This document shows positions 15,248-24,400 of a stretch of 64,000 nucleotides of DNA, piece after piece. The DNA comes from Baylisascaris procyonis (lineage: Eukaryota > Nematoda > Chromadorea > Rhabditida > Ascarididae): positions 4,099,501 to 4,163,500 of the forward strand of contig JAZARR010000200.1 of assembly GCA_037389465.1 (NCBI GenBank). The letters run 5' to 3'. The notes beneath the pieces were generated by a model. It worked only from the letters and a program-made list of their open reading frames with translations. It searched no databases and was not told the origin of the DNA. Within the stretch, counting starts at the first letter, position 1. Each line of letters opens with the position of its first letter. Both the position numbers and the translations under genes were made by a program.

Positions 15248-17357
15248 CAAACTTATGTATGTGAACTTGACATGCATTCTTTGAAGCTTAAATCTATCGA
15301 TGAACATTAACTTTTTGAGCATTTGCACCCAAGAATCACCTGAGCAAGGGTCACGAAAATTATTATACAACATGCTTAAATTATGCAACAAAATATATAT
15401 TATACAATGACTGCTGCCACGAGTTTTCTAGTTGATCTACTTGCCCTAAAACAAGATGAATGGTTAAACTGAATAAAGGCCATGAAGCTAAATGTGCCGA
15501 AAATGCTCGTTGATTTTGCGCTCGGTCCACTTACGATTCAAGCGGTCGGCTGACTTTTGAGCCGGATTTGATTTGCCTAAATGAATGATTTTTGCAAACT
15601 TTGACAGATATGGCGTTCAACTTGAAAATGAATGCAGAATTGCACACGTCTTAGAATCTCCTGTAATGTGCAGTAATGATTAATTTACTATACGGGTTTC
15701 AGAAGCGCCTATCCTATTAGCAGCACGGAAACGAGTTTCCACATATTTTGCATCAAGGAGTTTTCCATTGATACCAAAAATGACTGTTGTTCTGCATACT
15801 CAAGGGAATAAGTGGATCGGCGATTGAACAAGAGTTGATTATTTTGAAGGCTAGGAAGCTGAAATGAAGTCATGGCTTAAAGTGAATACAAAGTGTGCAG
15901 AGAGACAGTAGAGGATAGGTTAGCATTTGCAAACGAATAAGACCACTTATGCGATCGTTGAGCAAGAAGTGGCGATTCGCAATTGCGATGGGAGCGCTCC
16001 CTTCGCCCGCTAATGCGATTGCGTGAATTCGGCATAGCCTCAGAAACAAATTATAGGTTGCCTTCACTTAAACACATCCTACTGATCCTCAACTAAATCT
16101 ATGCACTTCATCCATTAATCGCTCGGAAGTGTTGCTCCATAGTTGACTCTCTTAGAAGTTGCTATCGTATCATCAAATATTGCCATTCTTAATGAGCTTA
16201 TCCAGTAACATTAAAGCAGCACCTCAAGAATGTGCTGGAAATGAAGAAAAAACAAAATGGCTAATTTAAATTTATGCATATCGAATTCAGATAACCGCGA
16301 GTTTCGATGCAAAGGAGAAGTTCGAACTCTTGGAGTCACATGTTCACAACGCACCCAAGAAATGTATTTAAAAAATTCTTGTATATTTAATGAAATATTT
16401 TTCATCCCTTTTAACGCTTATAGAACCATCATTAAATGTAGTGTTTGCATGCTACTAGCACATACCCTGAGAAAAAGGTAACTTTTCTTCCTTTAGGCAT
16501 TATTTTCTCAAGACATCATGAAAAGAATCAAACACTTCAGAATACTAGTTTTCAATAAGAAAAGAAAACTGTTCGTTAGGTTAATTTCTCTTAGAAATTT
16601 GAGCTCACTGGGATGAAATATTTCTCAGCTGAAGCTGCAAACCCTCTGATAGTTGCAGTGGGTTTCTCCGCGCCCTTTGAGAAGACCGAGGATTTGTGAT
16701 GCCTACCGGCCGGAGACGGTATGGCGGGTGCCGAAAGATTCAATTTCGCAATGAAAGTTGAAACATGAAATGTTCAGCCGCTCCGGAACGCCTGTATGCT
16801 ACAATTTCGTTAATAGGAGGCTGAAGAATAAGTCCATACGTGCGTCCGATCATTTTTTAGGATCATTTTTTAAAATGAAATATATGTGAGCCGTAAGGTA
16901 GACGAATTCTATCCTTCGCCTCTCAGTATTTTTCATCCATATGACGAAGAGCAATTATTCTATTTTGAAAGTGTTCGCATGTAGAAGAATTAAAAAAGAA
17001 TACTTCTAATTTGATGAAATTTTGCAAATGGAAATTATTAATCGCTGAAAAAAAACCATATAAACAACGCTTTCCGATTACTAACCATATATAAATGCAT
17101 CGAGGAACTCAATGCGAAGTGGAAAACAAAATATGACACGAACATGCAAAACGAAGAGAACAAATTTTCCACCCCTATGCATTTAACTCTTAAAAAAATT
17201 AATCGAACGGAAATATCATGAAATAGGAAAAAAAATTGTACTAAATTGTTCAACAAATTTTACCTCCGAATAAGTCATTGTCGAATGTCCATGGATATTC
17301 GGCTGTCAATACGTGCTTTAATATTCCATGAATGAGAATCAATGTTGCCACCTTCAT
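881..17357 (-). CDS. Carbonic-anhydrase-related protein, CA10/CA11 type, secreted, seven exons
   Basis: Joining exons 17357-17264, 6860-6724, 5817-5708, 4229-4133, 3063-2968, 1829-1763 and 1104-881 gives 825 bases, 274 residues, with every codon phase matching and all introns GT-AG. Residues 1-19 form a hydrophobic signal peptide ([19 protein letters not shown]). The alpha-carbonic-anhydrase fold follows: [11 protein letters not shown] (33-43), QSPIN, NISGGP, HFG (123-125), [14 protein letters not shown] and [11 protein letters not shown]. Of the three zinc histidines of active enzymes, the equivalents of His94 and His119 are Val121 and Gln148; only His123 (His96) remains. That is the signature of the acatalytic CARP X/XI group (worm CAH-1/CAH-2 relatives). 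Members of this group act as secreted neuronal partner proteins, with neurexin binding known for the vertebrate ones. Cys46 and Cys233 may pair. The C-terminus is shorter than in vertebrate CA10, so a further 3' exon cannot be excluded. The first intron is about 10.4 kb. Confidence 0.88.
1763..1829 (-). CDS. CARP exon 6 (IGT...LRKLT)
   Basis: 67 bases between CATTTTGCAG and AAAG|GTTCGA. It encodes [20 protein letters not shown] plus YK. The pattern V-Q-I-G followed by E-L-R/L-x-x-T matches the family. It starts in phase 0 and ends with the first base of a glycine codon. Confidence 0.85.
2968..3063 (-). CDS. CARP exon 5 (VQLIAYN...)
   Basis: 96 bases, phase 0 to 0, between TTTATTTATAG and GAT|GTAAGT. 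It encodes [18 protein letters not shown] and a following [14 protein letters not shown]. Gln148 occupies the place of the third zinc histidine (His119 of CA II). Confidence 0.88.
4133..4229 (-). CDS. CARP exon 4 (degenerate zinc site, GSEHTIDR)
   Basis: 97 bases between ATTATAG and GAG|GTAATC. It encodes [19 protein letters not shown] and then [13 protein letters not shown]. The HxHWG motif of active enzymes appears here as V-V-H-F-G, keeping one histidine (residue 123). Glu106/His107 equivalents in GSEH are kept. Confidence 0.9.
5110..5180. repeat. Pyrimidine-rich low-complexity tract
   Basis: About 70 bases of C/T on the plus strand, made of CCTCC, CTTCC and CCCTCC units, inside CARP intron 3. 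It explains the Gly/Arg-rich open frame on the minus strand here, which is not a gene. Confidence 0.8.
5708..5817 (-). CDS. CARP exon 3 (NMGQLP...NISGGP block)
   Basis: The acceptor is TTACCTTCAG and the donor TACAG|GTAGAA; 110 bases, phase 0 to 2, encoding residues 78-113. NMGQLP matches the N-T-G-Q/H stretch, and NVNISGGP the conserved strand before the zinc site. A second frame open over the same bases (5747-5932) is a shadow. Confidence 0.88.
6724..6860 (-). CDS. CARP exon 2 (PDFWG...QSPIN block)
   Basis: The acceptor is TTTCTACCCGTGCATTGTAG and the donor CAG|GTC. The 137 bases encode residues 32-77: [36 protein letters not shown] and VDKNQ. These are diagnostic of CA10/CA11-type proteins. 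A longer frame open to 6912 is intron read-through; the acceptor inside it restores the family start. Confidence 0.9.
7591..7648. repeat. CT-rich microsatellite
   Basis: Imperfect TCTCTC repeats with short interruptions, inside the first CARP intron. Confidence 0.8.
8127..8166. repeat. Short direct repeat, two copies
   Basis: The 16-base word GGTCATTAATTCTGAT occurs at 8127-8142 and again at 8151-8166, a 24-base period. Intron 1 of the CARP gene. Confidence 0.8.
8573..8736. repeat. AT microsatellite with duplicated unit
   Basis: Two (AT)n blocks of about 50-60 bases are each followed by the same unique sequence containing TTCACCTGCTTCACGAAGAC (8635-8659 and about 8711-8735). The whole unit, microsatellite plus unique flank, is therefore tandemly duplicated with a period near 76 bases. 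Confidence 0.85.
8897..8918. repeat. Perfect 22-base palindrome
   Basis: The arm ATTGATGCCTA is followed exactly by its reverse complement TAGGCATCAAT. It lies in CARP intron 1. Confidence 0.85.
11645..11691. repeat. GA microsatellite
   Basis: Imperfect (GA)n with GGGA and GGCA interruptions, inside CARP intron 1. Confidence 0.85.
12809..12880. repeat. AG microsatellite
   Basis: A nearly pure (AG)n run of about 70 bases inside CARP intron 1. Confidence 0.9.
15166..15244. repeat. AT microsatellite
   Basis: A pure (AT)n run of about 78 bases inside CARP intron 1. It is the source of the Tyr-Ile repeats in a minus-strand frame that is not a gene. Confidence 0.9.
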
Positions 17358-17363
17358 TTTTGC
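17264..17363 (-). CDS. CARP exon 1 (signal peptide, start codon at 17357)
   Basis: On the minus strand a strong acceptor (AAATTTCAG) is followed after six bases by ATG at 17357-17355. The coding part is 31 codons plus one base and ends at GGAG|GTAAAA. It encodes a signal peptide and then WTFDNDLFG. Joined to exon 2 in phase 1 this reads [15 protein letters not shown], which lines up with the conserved W-T-Y-D-...-G-P-D-F-W start of CARP mature proteins, so I join it directly to exon 2. An acceptor immediately upstream of the ATG with no exon before it suggests spliced-leader addition (inference). Confidence 0.8.
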
Positions 17364-20300
17364 CTGAAATTTATGCTTTTCAAATTGCTTTTATTTTGAC
17401 ATGTTGAAACTATATGAATGAAACATTCAGATTGATGGAGAAATGTGAATACGCATTAATGAAGTTGGCTATGATATGCGATTGTTATAAACCTCCATAT
17501 CAAACGTTTGTGGAAACACTCGAGAGGACAATATAACAATGCGTTTTTTCACAACAAATTATTGGATTCTTCGATTCATAAAAAATCCCTTTTTGGCATC
17601 AATTCAATTCGTTAATGGAAAAATTTGTTTCTACAATTTGTTAGATTGTTGAAAATTTCGTCCAGAAACGCTTGAGAATTGTACCGTTGACCGGAACTTT
17701 GATGAAAAAACGTCCTCTCTTTCTTACTTTCCACTTCCTTCCTCCACAAATTCTACATTCGAAATTCCGATACTAATATAAATGCTCAATACTGACACAT
17801 ATCGACATATATAAATTCCAACGCACTTTTGGGATAATCGTAAAGCCGATATTACCATGACACCTTGGAAAATTTCGCTGAAAGAGTGTAAGATGGATAC
17901 TTGCCACGGAACGGATGCGATTTGCGTTTTTAATAATGAAAAAGCTACAGGTGCGCTTAATAATTCAATTTTAAAGCAAAGCATACACGCATAACGAAAA
18001 CGTCAAAATTGTTGCGCCAATAATATACCTCTAAATAATACATCAAAGCGGATAGGAAGCACCGCAATTAAAATTATATAATAGAGAGGTCTACACTTTC
18101 ATTTCTTGTGAAGGCAACAACAACGAAATAACGCTATATGTGTTTTTAAGCACATTAAGCAGATTTGCATTTCCAAATCTCGTCATGGCAACGTAGTGCA
18201 TCGGCGTATGTATGCACGTGCCATCAGATAATTCGATGATTTTGATGCGTTCTATCGATCATCTGCTATGTCATTTTTCATCGTTGATCCATTTTGTTCG
18301 AAAAGAGTGGATAACGTTTGAACGTGGAAAAATTGTGTTTCTTTTGGATGAATGCGCTTTTTTACATTGATTTTGTAGAGAAAAACACTAGTCGGAGGTT
18401 AGCATAGGTAATTGGACAAGGAAAACATGAAGTCTTTAATGAGCATATTTTGGCTTCTGTTGCTACCTTGTTAATACCCTAAGGCTATTCAATGGATGAA
18501 AAAAACAAATATGTGTAAATCCTCCAATTTATTTCTGCACCAGTTTTTTTTAGTGGCTGCCTGGTTGCAAGAAGAAGCACCAGTAATCCATCTCTGAATC
18601 CCACCTAACGGCTATGACTTATGAATTTTGCGGGTATTTTCAGAAGCGATAACAAGGAAGGGAAATAACAAATTGCTATGAAAAAATGTTTTCGGAGCAT
18701 CGAATGATGGTGAGCAATCAAATTTTGTGGTCTTAATTTTTGAAGATCACTATTCGAAGTTCCCAAGAGATGAGATAACATTTACGAAATTCCTTTAATC
18801 AAATTTCTTTGGAAAATTTTTACCGGCTTATGAAAAGGTGCTTGACCCGTTCATGCATGCTGCTTTATTCAATATTTTTTTGTGGGAAAAACCTTTGCGA
18901 TAGTTGTAAATTCTGAAAATGAATTCATAACGCTCAATAGTGCACATGGCTTTCGTCTATTATCGCTTATGAAATGATTCATAGGAATTTTCCCCTTTAA
19001 GCACAAAAAAGTGAGGGAATAACGGAGTCTGCCAGTGACAGCTGAACAATTCCAACAAGAAATACGTCTGAACAACTAAGAATATTTAAGTGCACCAATT
19101 AGATATATAAAAAAGCGCATTCCAAGTTTGATTAGGAGAATTTCGCGCAATGCAGCAGACTATGTTGCATTAGTTAGTACCATGATAGAAACGAATGTGA
19201 GGTTGGTGGAACACCGATGATGGCACTAATGTTCTCAATCAAATGACGGATCATTGGGGAAAAGGATAGGCTCCATTCCTTTTGGAGCAACACTCGTAGG
19301 GGTATAGTGAGTAAGGAATAGAATATGACAGGAAAGTCGCAATATAGAGGTTCGAATTCTCGATAAGAAAGAGCGCTTGAAAATGCGACAGGCGGAGTAA
19401 ATAACTTCAATAGCCGGATAAACCACTGAGGAAAGGATGCTTTACATGTCACCAAAATTCTCCTTATTTAATATTTTTCTGCCTCCGGCACATACAAAAT
19501 TATCTATACATTATCTCCTTCTCGGTATGAGTGTAGTATTTCTCAAAACTTGTTGAAGATTGTTTGCTCTACTTAGCATTATCAAAAGCTATACCTGCAA
19601 CCGCATTTGCAATTGCATTTGAAAACCTACTATAAGTGCAAGTGGCATTATCCGGTTATTAAGCGTTGCCAAATTCTTACTAATATCGTGAGAAAAATGC
19701 CACTCATTGACAGGTGAATGTTTCATAATCCTTCTATGCTCTTAATACTATAGTAATATATGCCATGATCCATATGTTTGGTTCTAAAAGCAGTCGACTT
19801 GAATCTATGTAAATTCTCTGCATAATATACAATAACTAGTGATGAAATATGAAAAATCTCATGGGAAATATTGCATATATTGAAAAATGTTGAACGAAAT
19901 GATTAAACTGCTAAAATATTTGTTGCTTAATTCGCTCATATTTATATCAAATAAATTCTTTTAAAAGTTTACTGTCATATTTTTGAACGTGAATATTCTT
20001 TCAGCATATTATTTTCCGCTATGAATATATTAATTAGTGCAATAGATAAAATTTATTCAAAACCATTTTTGTTTCATTAGTGCCATAATTGAAGCAGTAA
20101 TCACTAGGAATAAAAGCGTGATCGAAAGAACTACACTGCCGTTTAAGACGGCCATATCAATGAGCAAGTGGCGAATAGGAACTTTTTACAGTATGCCAGT
20201 AGAGAAGTAGTTTTTCACTTCCAGTTCATCTACAGGCGGATACAAGGTGAAAAAAGTTCTTGGTAGAAAATTAGCCTGCGAGGGGAATGATTGGCGGAGT

Positions 20301-20457
20301 TAGTAATTACCGTAGTCAATCGAAATGACTTCTTGCTCCGACATCCGTACACCGTTGTGCGAAAGAGATGCGCGGCCCTAACTAGAAAAAAAAAAATGAG
20401 AAGCGTGCGCGATTGTTGATGTTCATAAGTCGTTTTCCCTTTTTCTTTCTAAAACAG
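17364..20457. other. Region upstream of the CARP gene, no confident gene
   Basis: This stretch contains the presumed 5' region of the minus-strand CARP gene. It also holds two weak exon-like islands listed separately: an EGF-like half-domain near 17.9 kb and a 211-base minus-strand frame at 19.2-19.4 kb. The rest is AT-rich with no supported exon. Confidence 0.4.
17857..17950 (+). CDS. Candidate exon with half an EGF-like domain
   Basis: The frame from ATG at 17857 to a possible donor ACAG|GTGCGC gives 31 codons containing ECKMDTCHGTDAICVFNNEK. The spacing C-x4-C-x6-C with D-A-x-C resembles the first half of a calcium-binding EGF repeat. There is no good acceptor upstream, the donor is not optimal, and I found no exon with the second half. 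The opposite strand is also open across this stretch. It may be chance. Confidence 0.2.
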
Positions 20458-20614
20458 CTGGGAAATGCTGCGATGCAACTGTGCTCCCTCATAGGCACAA
20501 ATGCCATTCAAATATGCATTATCTTCTGTGCAAGAAATCATTTCGTGAAGTTCTCGTCTCGAATTTGGAGATTCCCTGTTCATTTCATATTGAGCTAATG
20601 TCGTTAGCGGCAAC
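20458..20614 (+). CDS. Candidate exon with a Notch-ligand N-terminal (MNNL-like) cysteine pattern
   Basis: A strong acceptor (CCCTTTTTCTTTCTAAAACAG) and a good donor (CAAC|GTGAGT) bound 157 bases open in phase 1 to 2. The peptide contains GKCCDATVLPHRHKC, then YLLCKKSFREV, then IPCSF. Jagged, Serrate and Delta proteins carry N-G-x-C-C-D/G, C, F-x-x-C-L-K-x-x and P-C-S-F in the same order in their N-terminal MNNL region; one middle cysteine of vertebrate Jagged is absent here. A signal-peptide exon ending in phase 1 should lie upstream, and a DSL domain and EGF repeats downstream; I did not find them convincingly. A second frame is open to a stop at 20598. The exon is reasonably supported; the family call is tentative. 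Confidence 0.42.
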
Positions 20615-21392
20615 GTGAGTAGTTACCAAAACTTGTCACGATTCTGGGAGTTGTAGAACTTTAAAAAAAAATATGACTGTGGGTATGTGATTTGCTGAGT
20701 GCACTACAATAGCATCTTGCCTGTAAATAACATGAAGTGAACATCGATGTGCCCATTGATAGGTGCAAGTATTCTCGTCTTCTATGTGTGTTTATCTGCT
20801 CACATATTTCAGTTAAAAGGTTGATGAGTGAACTGATCACAGCGCACAAAAATTTTAAGCTAAGATATTAAAATGTGAAAGGATTATATATATTAAAATC
20901 TCAACAGAAATTTACTTGCATCTTGCAGGTGATATTGCACATTTCTGCCCAATCTCATCAAGGGGTAATATAATAAAATTTGCGGGGCGTTGTTACCCCT
21001 CTAGACATACTGCAGCTGTCAACTTCACCACAGGTGTTTTGAAGCGCTCAAGTGGATGTTATCAATAAACTGCTGTTGCAATTATTAATGGAGTTCACTA
21101 CATCGAAGCGGAAAGAAATTGTGTTTCAAGCTGAAACAAAATGTAGCGCAGGCAAAACCTGTGGCAATCTCGAGTACATCCGTTGTTCGTTGGAAAGGGC
21201 CCCCTCATATGAATGTACCTCACTGAGCCCATTAAATTGGATAGTAAAAGCCTTGCTTGCATACAGCTATATCTAGTTGATAAATTAAGCTCACCGTGCT
21301 CTGCGTTCTGTATATTGACGAATAATAATCCTCCCTGCAACCACGGCGATCACACCAGCAGGATTACCTATATCAGCAGGATAATAGGAAGC

Positions 21393-21467
21393 ATTTTATT
21401 GTCACAGTCAAGCACTGACATTTTATTGTCACAGTCAAGCACACATTTTATTGTCACAGTCAAGCAC
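21393..21467. repeat. Three tandem copies of a 23-base unit
   Basis: Identical copies at 21393-21415, 21420-21442 and 21445-21467. Each begins ATTTTATTGTCACAG and ends TCAAGCAC, with spacers of 4 and 2 bases. The identity of the copies suggests recent expansion. Confidence 0.92.
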
Positions 21468-24400
21468 CCTAGCAGATACTAAAATCAGCTTTCCTTTAAA
21501 AAAGCATATTTGTAACAGCCGTTAAAAAATATTAACCTCGCATAGGTGATCTGCTACGTTATGGTATGCTTTTGGGAGCTGCATCTTTGTCTAACCCGGC
21601 TATGGTCGTATATTTTCTACTCTTTAATTTCAATGATTTCCTTACTTTCATGCGATAAATTGCTCAATTTTTCAACTACCCAACGCTTCCTCCCTCTTGT
21701 TCTCCTCTTTCCTTTCTTCCATCATATAATTCAATGCAGATTGCTTTCAGGCAAATTCAACTTCAGGAAATGCGAGCATCGATATTCTAGGACCTTTTAT
21801 GGATTCACTAGGGTTTATCTCTCCAAAGTCAGACCTGTTATGTGTCCTCGTTTAGTCTTCGTTGTACGAACTGCCCCACACGTTGCACTCACATTCTATG
21901 CCCAATGTAGAGCATCATCGCTCCTGAAAAATAATGTAATTTGACACGAAAGCTGACTCATGACGGTTACGCCGAATGACACATAGAGAGGCTTATAGTA
22001 CACATATATAAATTAGGTTCACAGAATAAACGTTCAGTCGCATAGCCTAACGACTACAAACACATATAAGCATTGTGAGCTATCAAAAAGTAAAGCACTC
22101 TATGCTTTCTCTCAGTTGATAAAGGAAAGAAGAAAAATAAATATATATCTATGCCTCAGGGTACTGTGTCTTACTGACGGTATTGCATCAGATCGATCCC
22201 AAAACACTCATATTCAAATTCTGGAACGCATTTGTTTATAATAGCGTGTAGTATGATAAGCTCCCAAAGGTATAGAAGCATTTTAGAAACTTTCACAGAA
22301 TGTGACATGGAAACTGTGGAGTGTTTTTCTATAAAAACTATGGAAAAAAGAACATCCATATAAGGAAACAATGAGCATTGCCGTTTCATTCATTCAAGCA
22401 TAAGTAGAAGAAAAAGTGGAGAAGTTAAACAAAATGTCATTGAAGCAAAGAAATTAATTCAAATATGATTTCAGGTTATTTGGAATGCTTTACCGACTGG
22501 TACCGTCAGTGCAGAAGGTCCTTGAAATGAAATCCCACTGTGCATTGTTTCGACACCTGTCCATTGTATCTAAGGAATTGTTCCCGAAATAACTGCAATG
22601 GTCGTTTCCAGCCACTAGATACTAATAATACTAATAATAATCAGGCGCAAATGTTGGTGAAGATGCTAGTAACACACTTTAAGATTTCTATAATACTCTA
22701 AAAGTGCTTGTCATGAATGTTTTCTTAGTATACGTTCTCTTCAAAAGTGTTAAAGACTGTAGCAGATCTAAAAACATCATCTGATGCAATTTCTATAAAT
22801 GTCAGTGCATCGCTATGGAGCGGTGCCCCTTAAGGTTGCAGTTGCTGCGGAATTCAGCATTACAGAGTAATTCCTATAATTTCACCTCAGATGATTGGAT
22901 TTTTGTAGCTTTTCAATGAGAAATTCTGCAATATTGATTGAAATTTTAAGCCAAACACTCTGAAGACTTCTGCCACACCATGAGTTGAGCAAACTTTTGC
23001 TTTCAGTCGTTTTCTTTCTATGCCCCTTGAAAAAGCTCTTGCAGGTGATGTGGTTGTATTACGGTGCATAAATGCTGCAACTGAAGCGTTCAGCGTCGCA
23101 TAAAGGAGTTTTCGCTAATAGCACATGAGAATACCATAGAATTCTGAGTGAAGTCCTATCCAGACCTCTAGAGCAATAGCACATCGAGATACACTTATAT
23201 GGGTAGCGATTCAACTTCAGTCTAAACATGCTGACTATTCCTGAAAATTCCAGCAAGAAATATATCAGTTGAAAGAAGCTAGCACTAAATTAAGCATACA
23301 TTCTATGCGGACCATTTTTCGCCCACTTTATTAAATATATGAGCAGATAAAAGTTTTGTAGTATTTATGACGGAACAAAAAAGCAACTGATGTTCATTAC
23401 ATTATTTCCACAGTATATGCGGTTATTAAAGCATTGAGTAAAACAATGTATAGTGTTTTTCAAATAGGCCATTGCGCAAATCTACAAAAGGTATTAAAAT
23501 ATAAAATGTTGACAGAAGCAGGGAATTTCGCAAGCATATGGTGAACTGCTGCTCAGAAATTCACCTGCATTAGCAGTTCTGCGCTTCAGAACACGAACTA
23601 AAAAAAAAAAGAAGCGTGCTTGTTATAGAAAATGTGTGATATGAAAACCGATCTACAGTGGGCACGAGTTCTATTATATCGGCGCTAACAGCACACAAAA
23701 CTTAGAGGACCGAACAACGTTCACTCAATTTTGATTATTAACCTCGATTTTAGGCCTAGTTTATGTGATCTTAAGACTTAATTTTGAAACCCAGCAGCTA
23801 TATCCTTTGGTAGAAAATGTGGTTGCGGAAATGGTTCTATCCGTATCAGCTCTTCTTTTTGGTAGAATAAAAGATTAGTCCAAGGAATAAAGATGCACGA
23901 AAATTACACATCAAACGTCGAAATCAACATCGGGCTCAAACGAGATCGATCAAAAGTGCAACTTGAATGAATAATGCTATGCAGAATAACCCTATCCCTG
24001 TATTTTCGTTTCAACCCTCGAAATCCACACCTTTTCCCATCTCCTATTGAGTCATTACATGCCAACGGCCTCGCAATTAAACGATCAGAAGCATTTCCGC
24101 AATCATAATAGGGTGATTGAAAGCACTAAGTTTGTTAAGTTTGAGGAATAAAGATTGGTACCTTCAATTAAGTGGATATGTTCCACCTATTGCTTAGTGG
24201 AAGCGATACGACTTCTTTGGGCAGCGGCGAAAAGCGAAGTGAGAAAACATTTTGGGTGCACTCAACATCCAGACAAATGCAATCAGTGATGTGGAATAGC
24301 CTTAAGCCTACGGGCATTTTAATCCTATGCTCAGCGAGTTTGGATAGCGTCATTTACCAAGACGCAATGGCATCTCTCATTTTTAATCTCCCACTTCACT

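Noticed and set aside
19343..19362. Second tRNA B-box-like word GGTTCGAATTC
   Set aside because: No cloverleaf can be drawn around it, and it lies within an open frame.
21139..21240. Plus-strand run with EGF-like cysteines (KCSAGKTCG ... SYECTSL)
   Set aside because: No acceptor upstream, no continuation of an EGF domain, and the opposite strand is equally open; likely chance.
21546..21944. 132-codon plus-strand frame rich in Phe, Leu and Cys
   Set aside because: No paired splice sites, composition typical of translated T-rich DNA, no family motif.
22487..22620. Cysteine-rich plus-strand reading after a TTTCAG acceptor
   Set aside because: The cysteine-rich frame is broken by an in-frame TGA and the other frames have no donor; not supportable as an exon.
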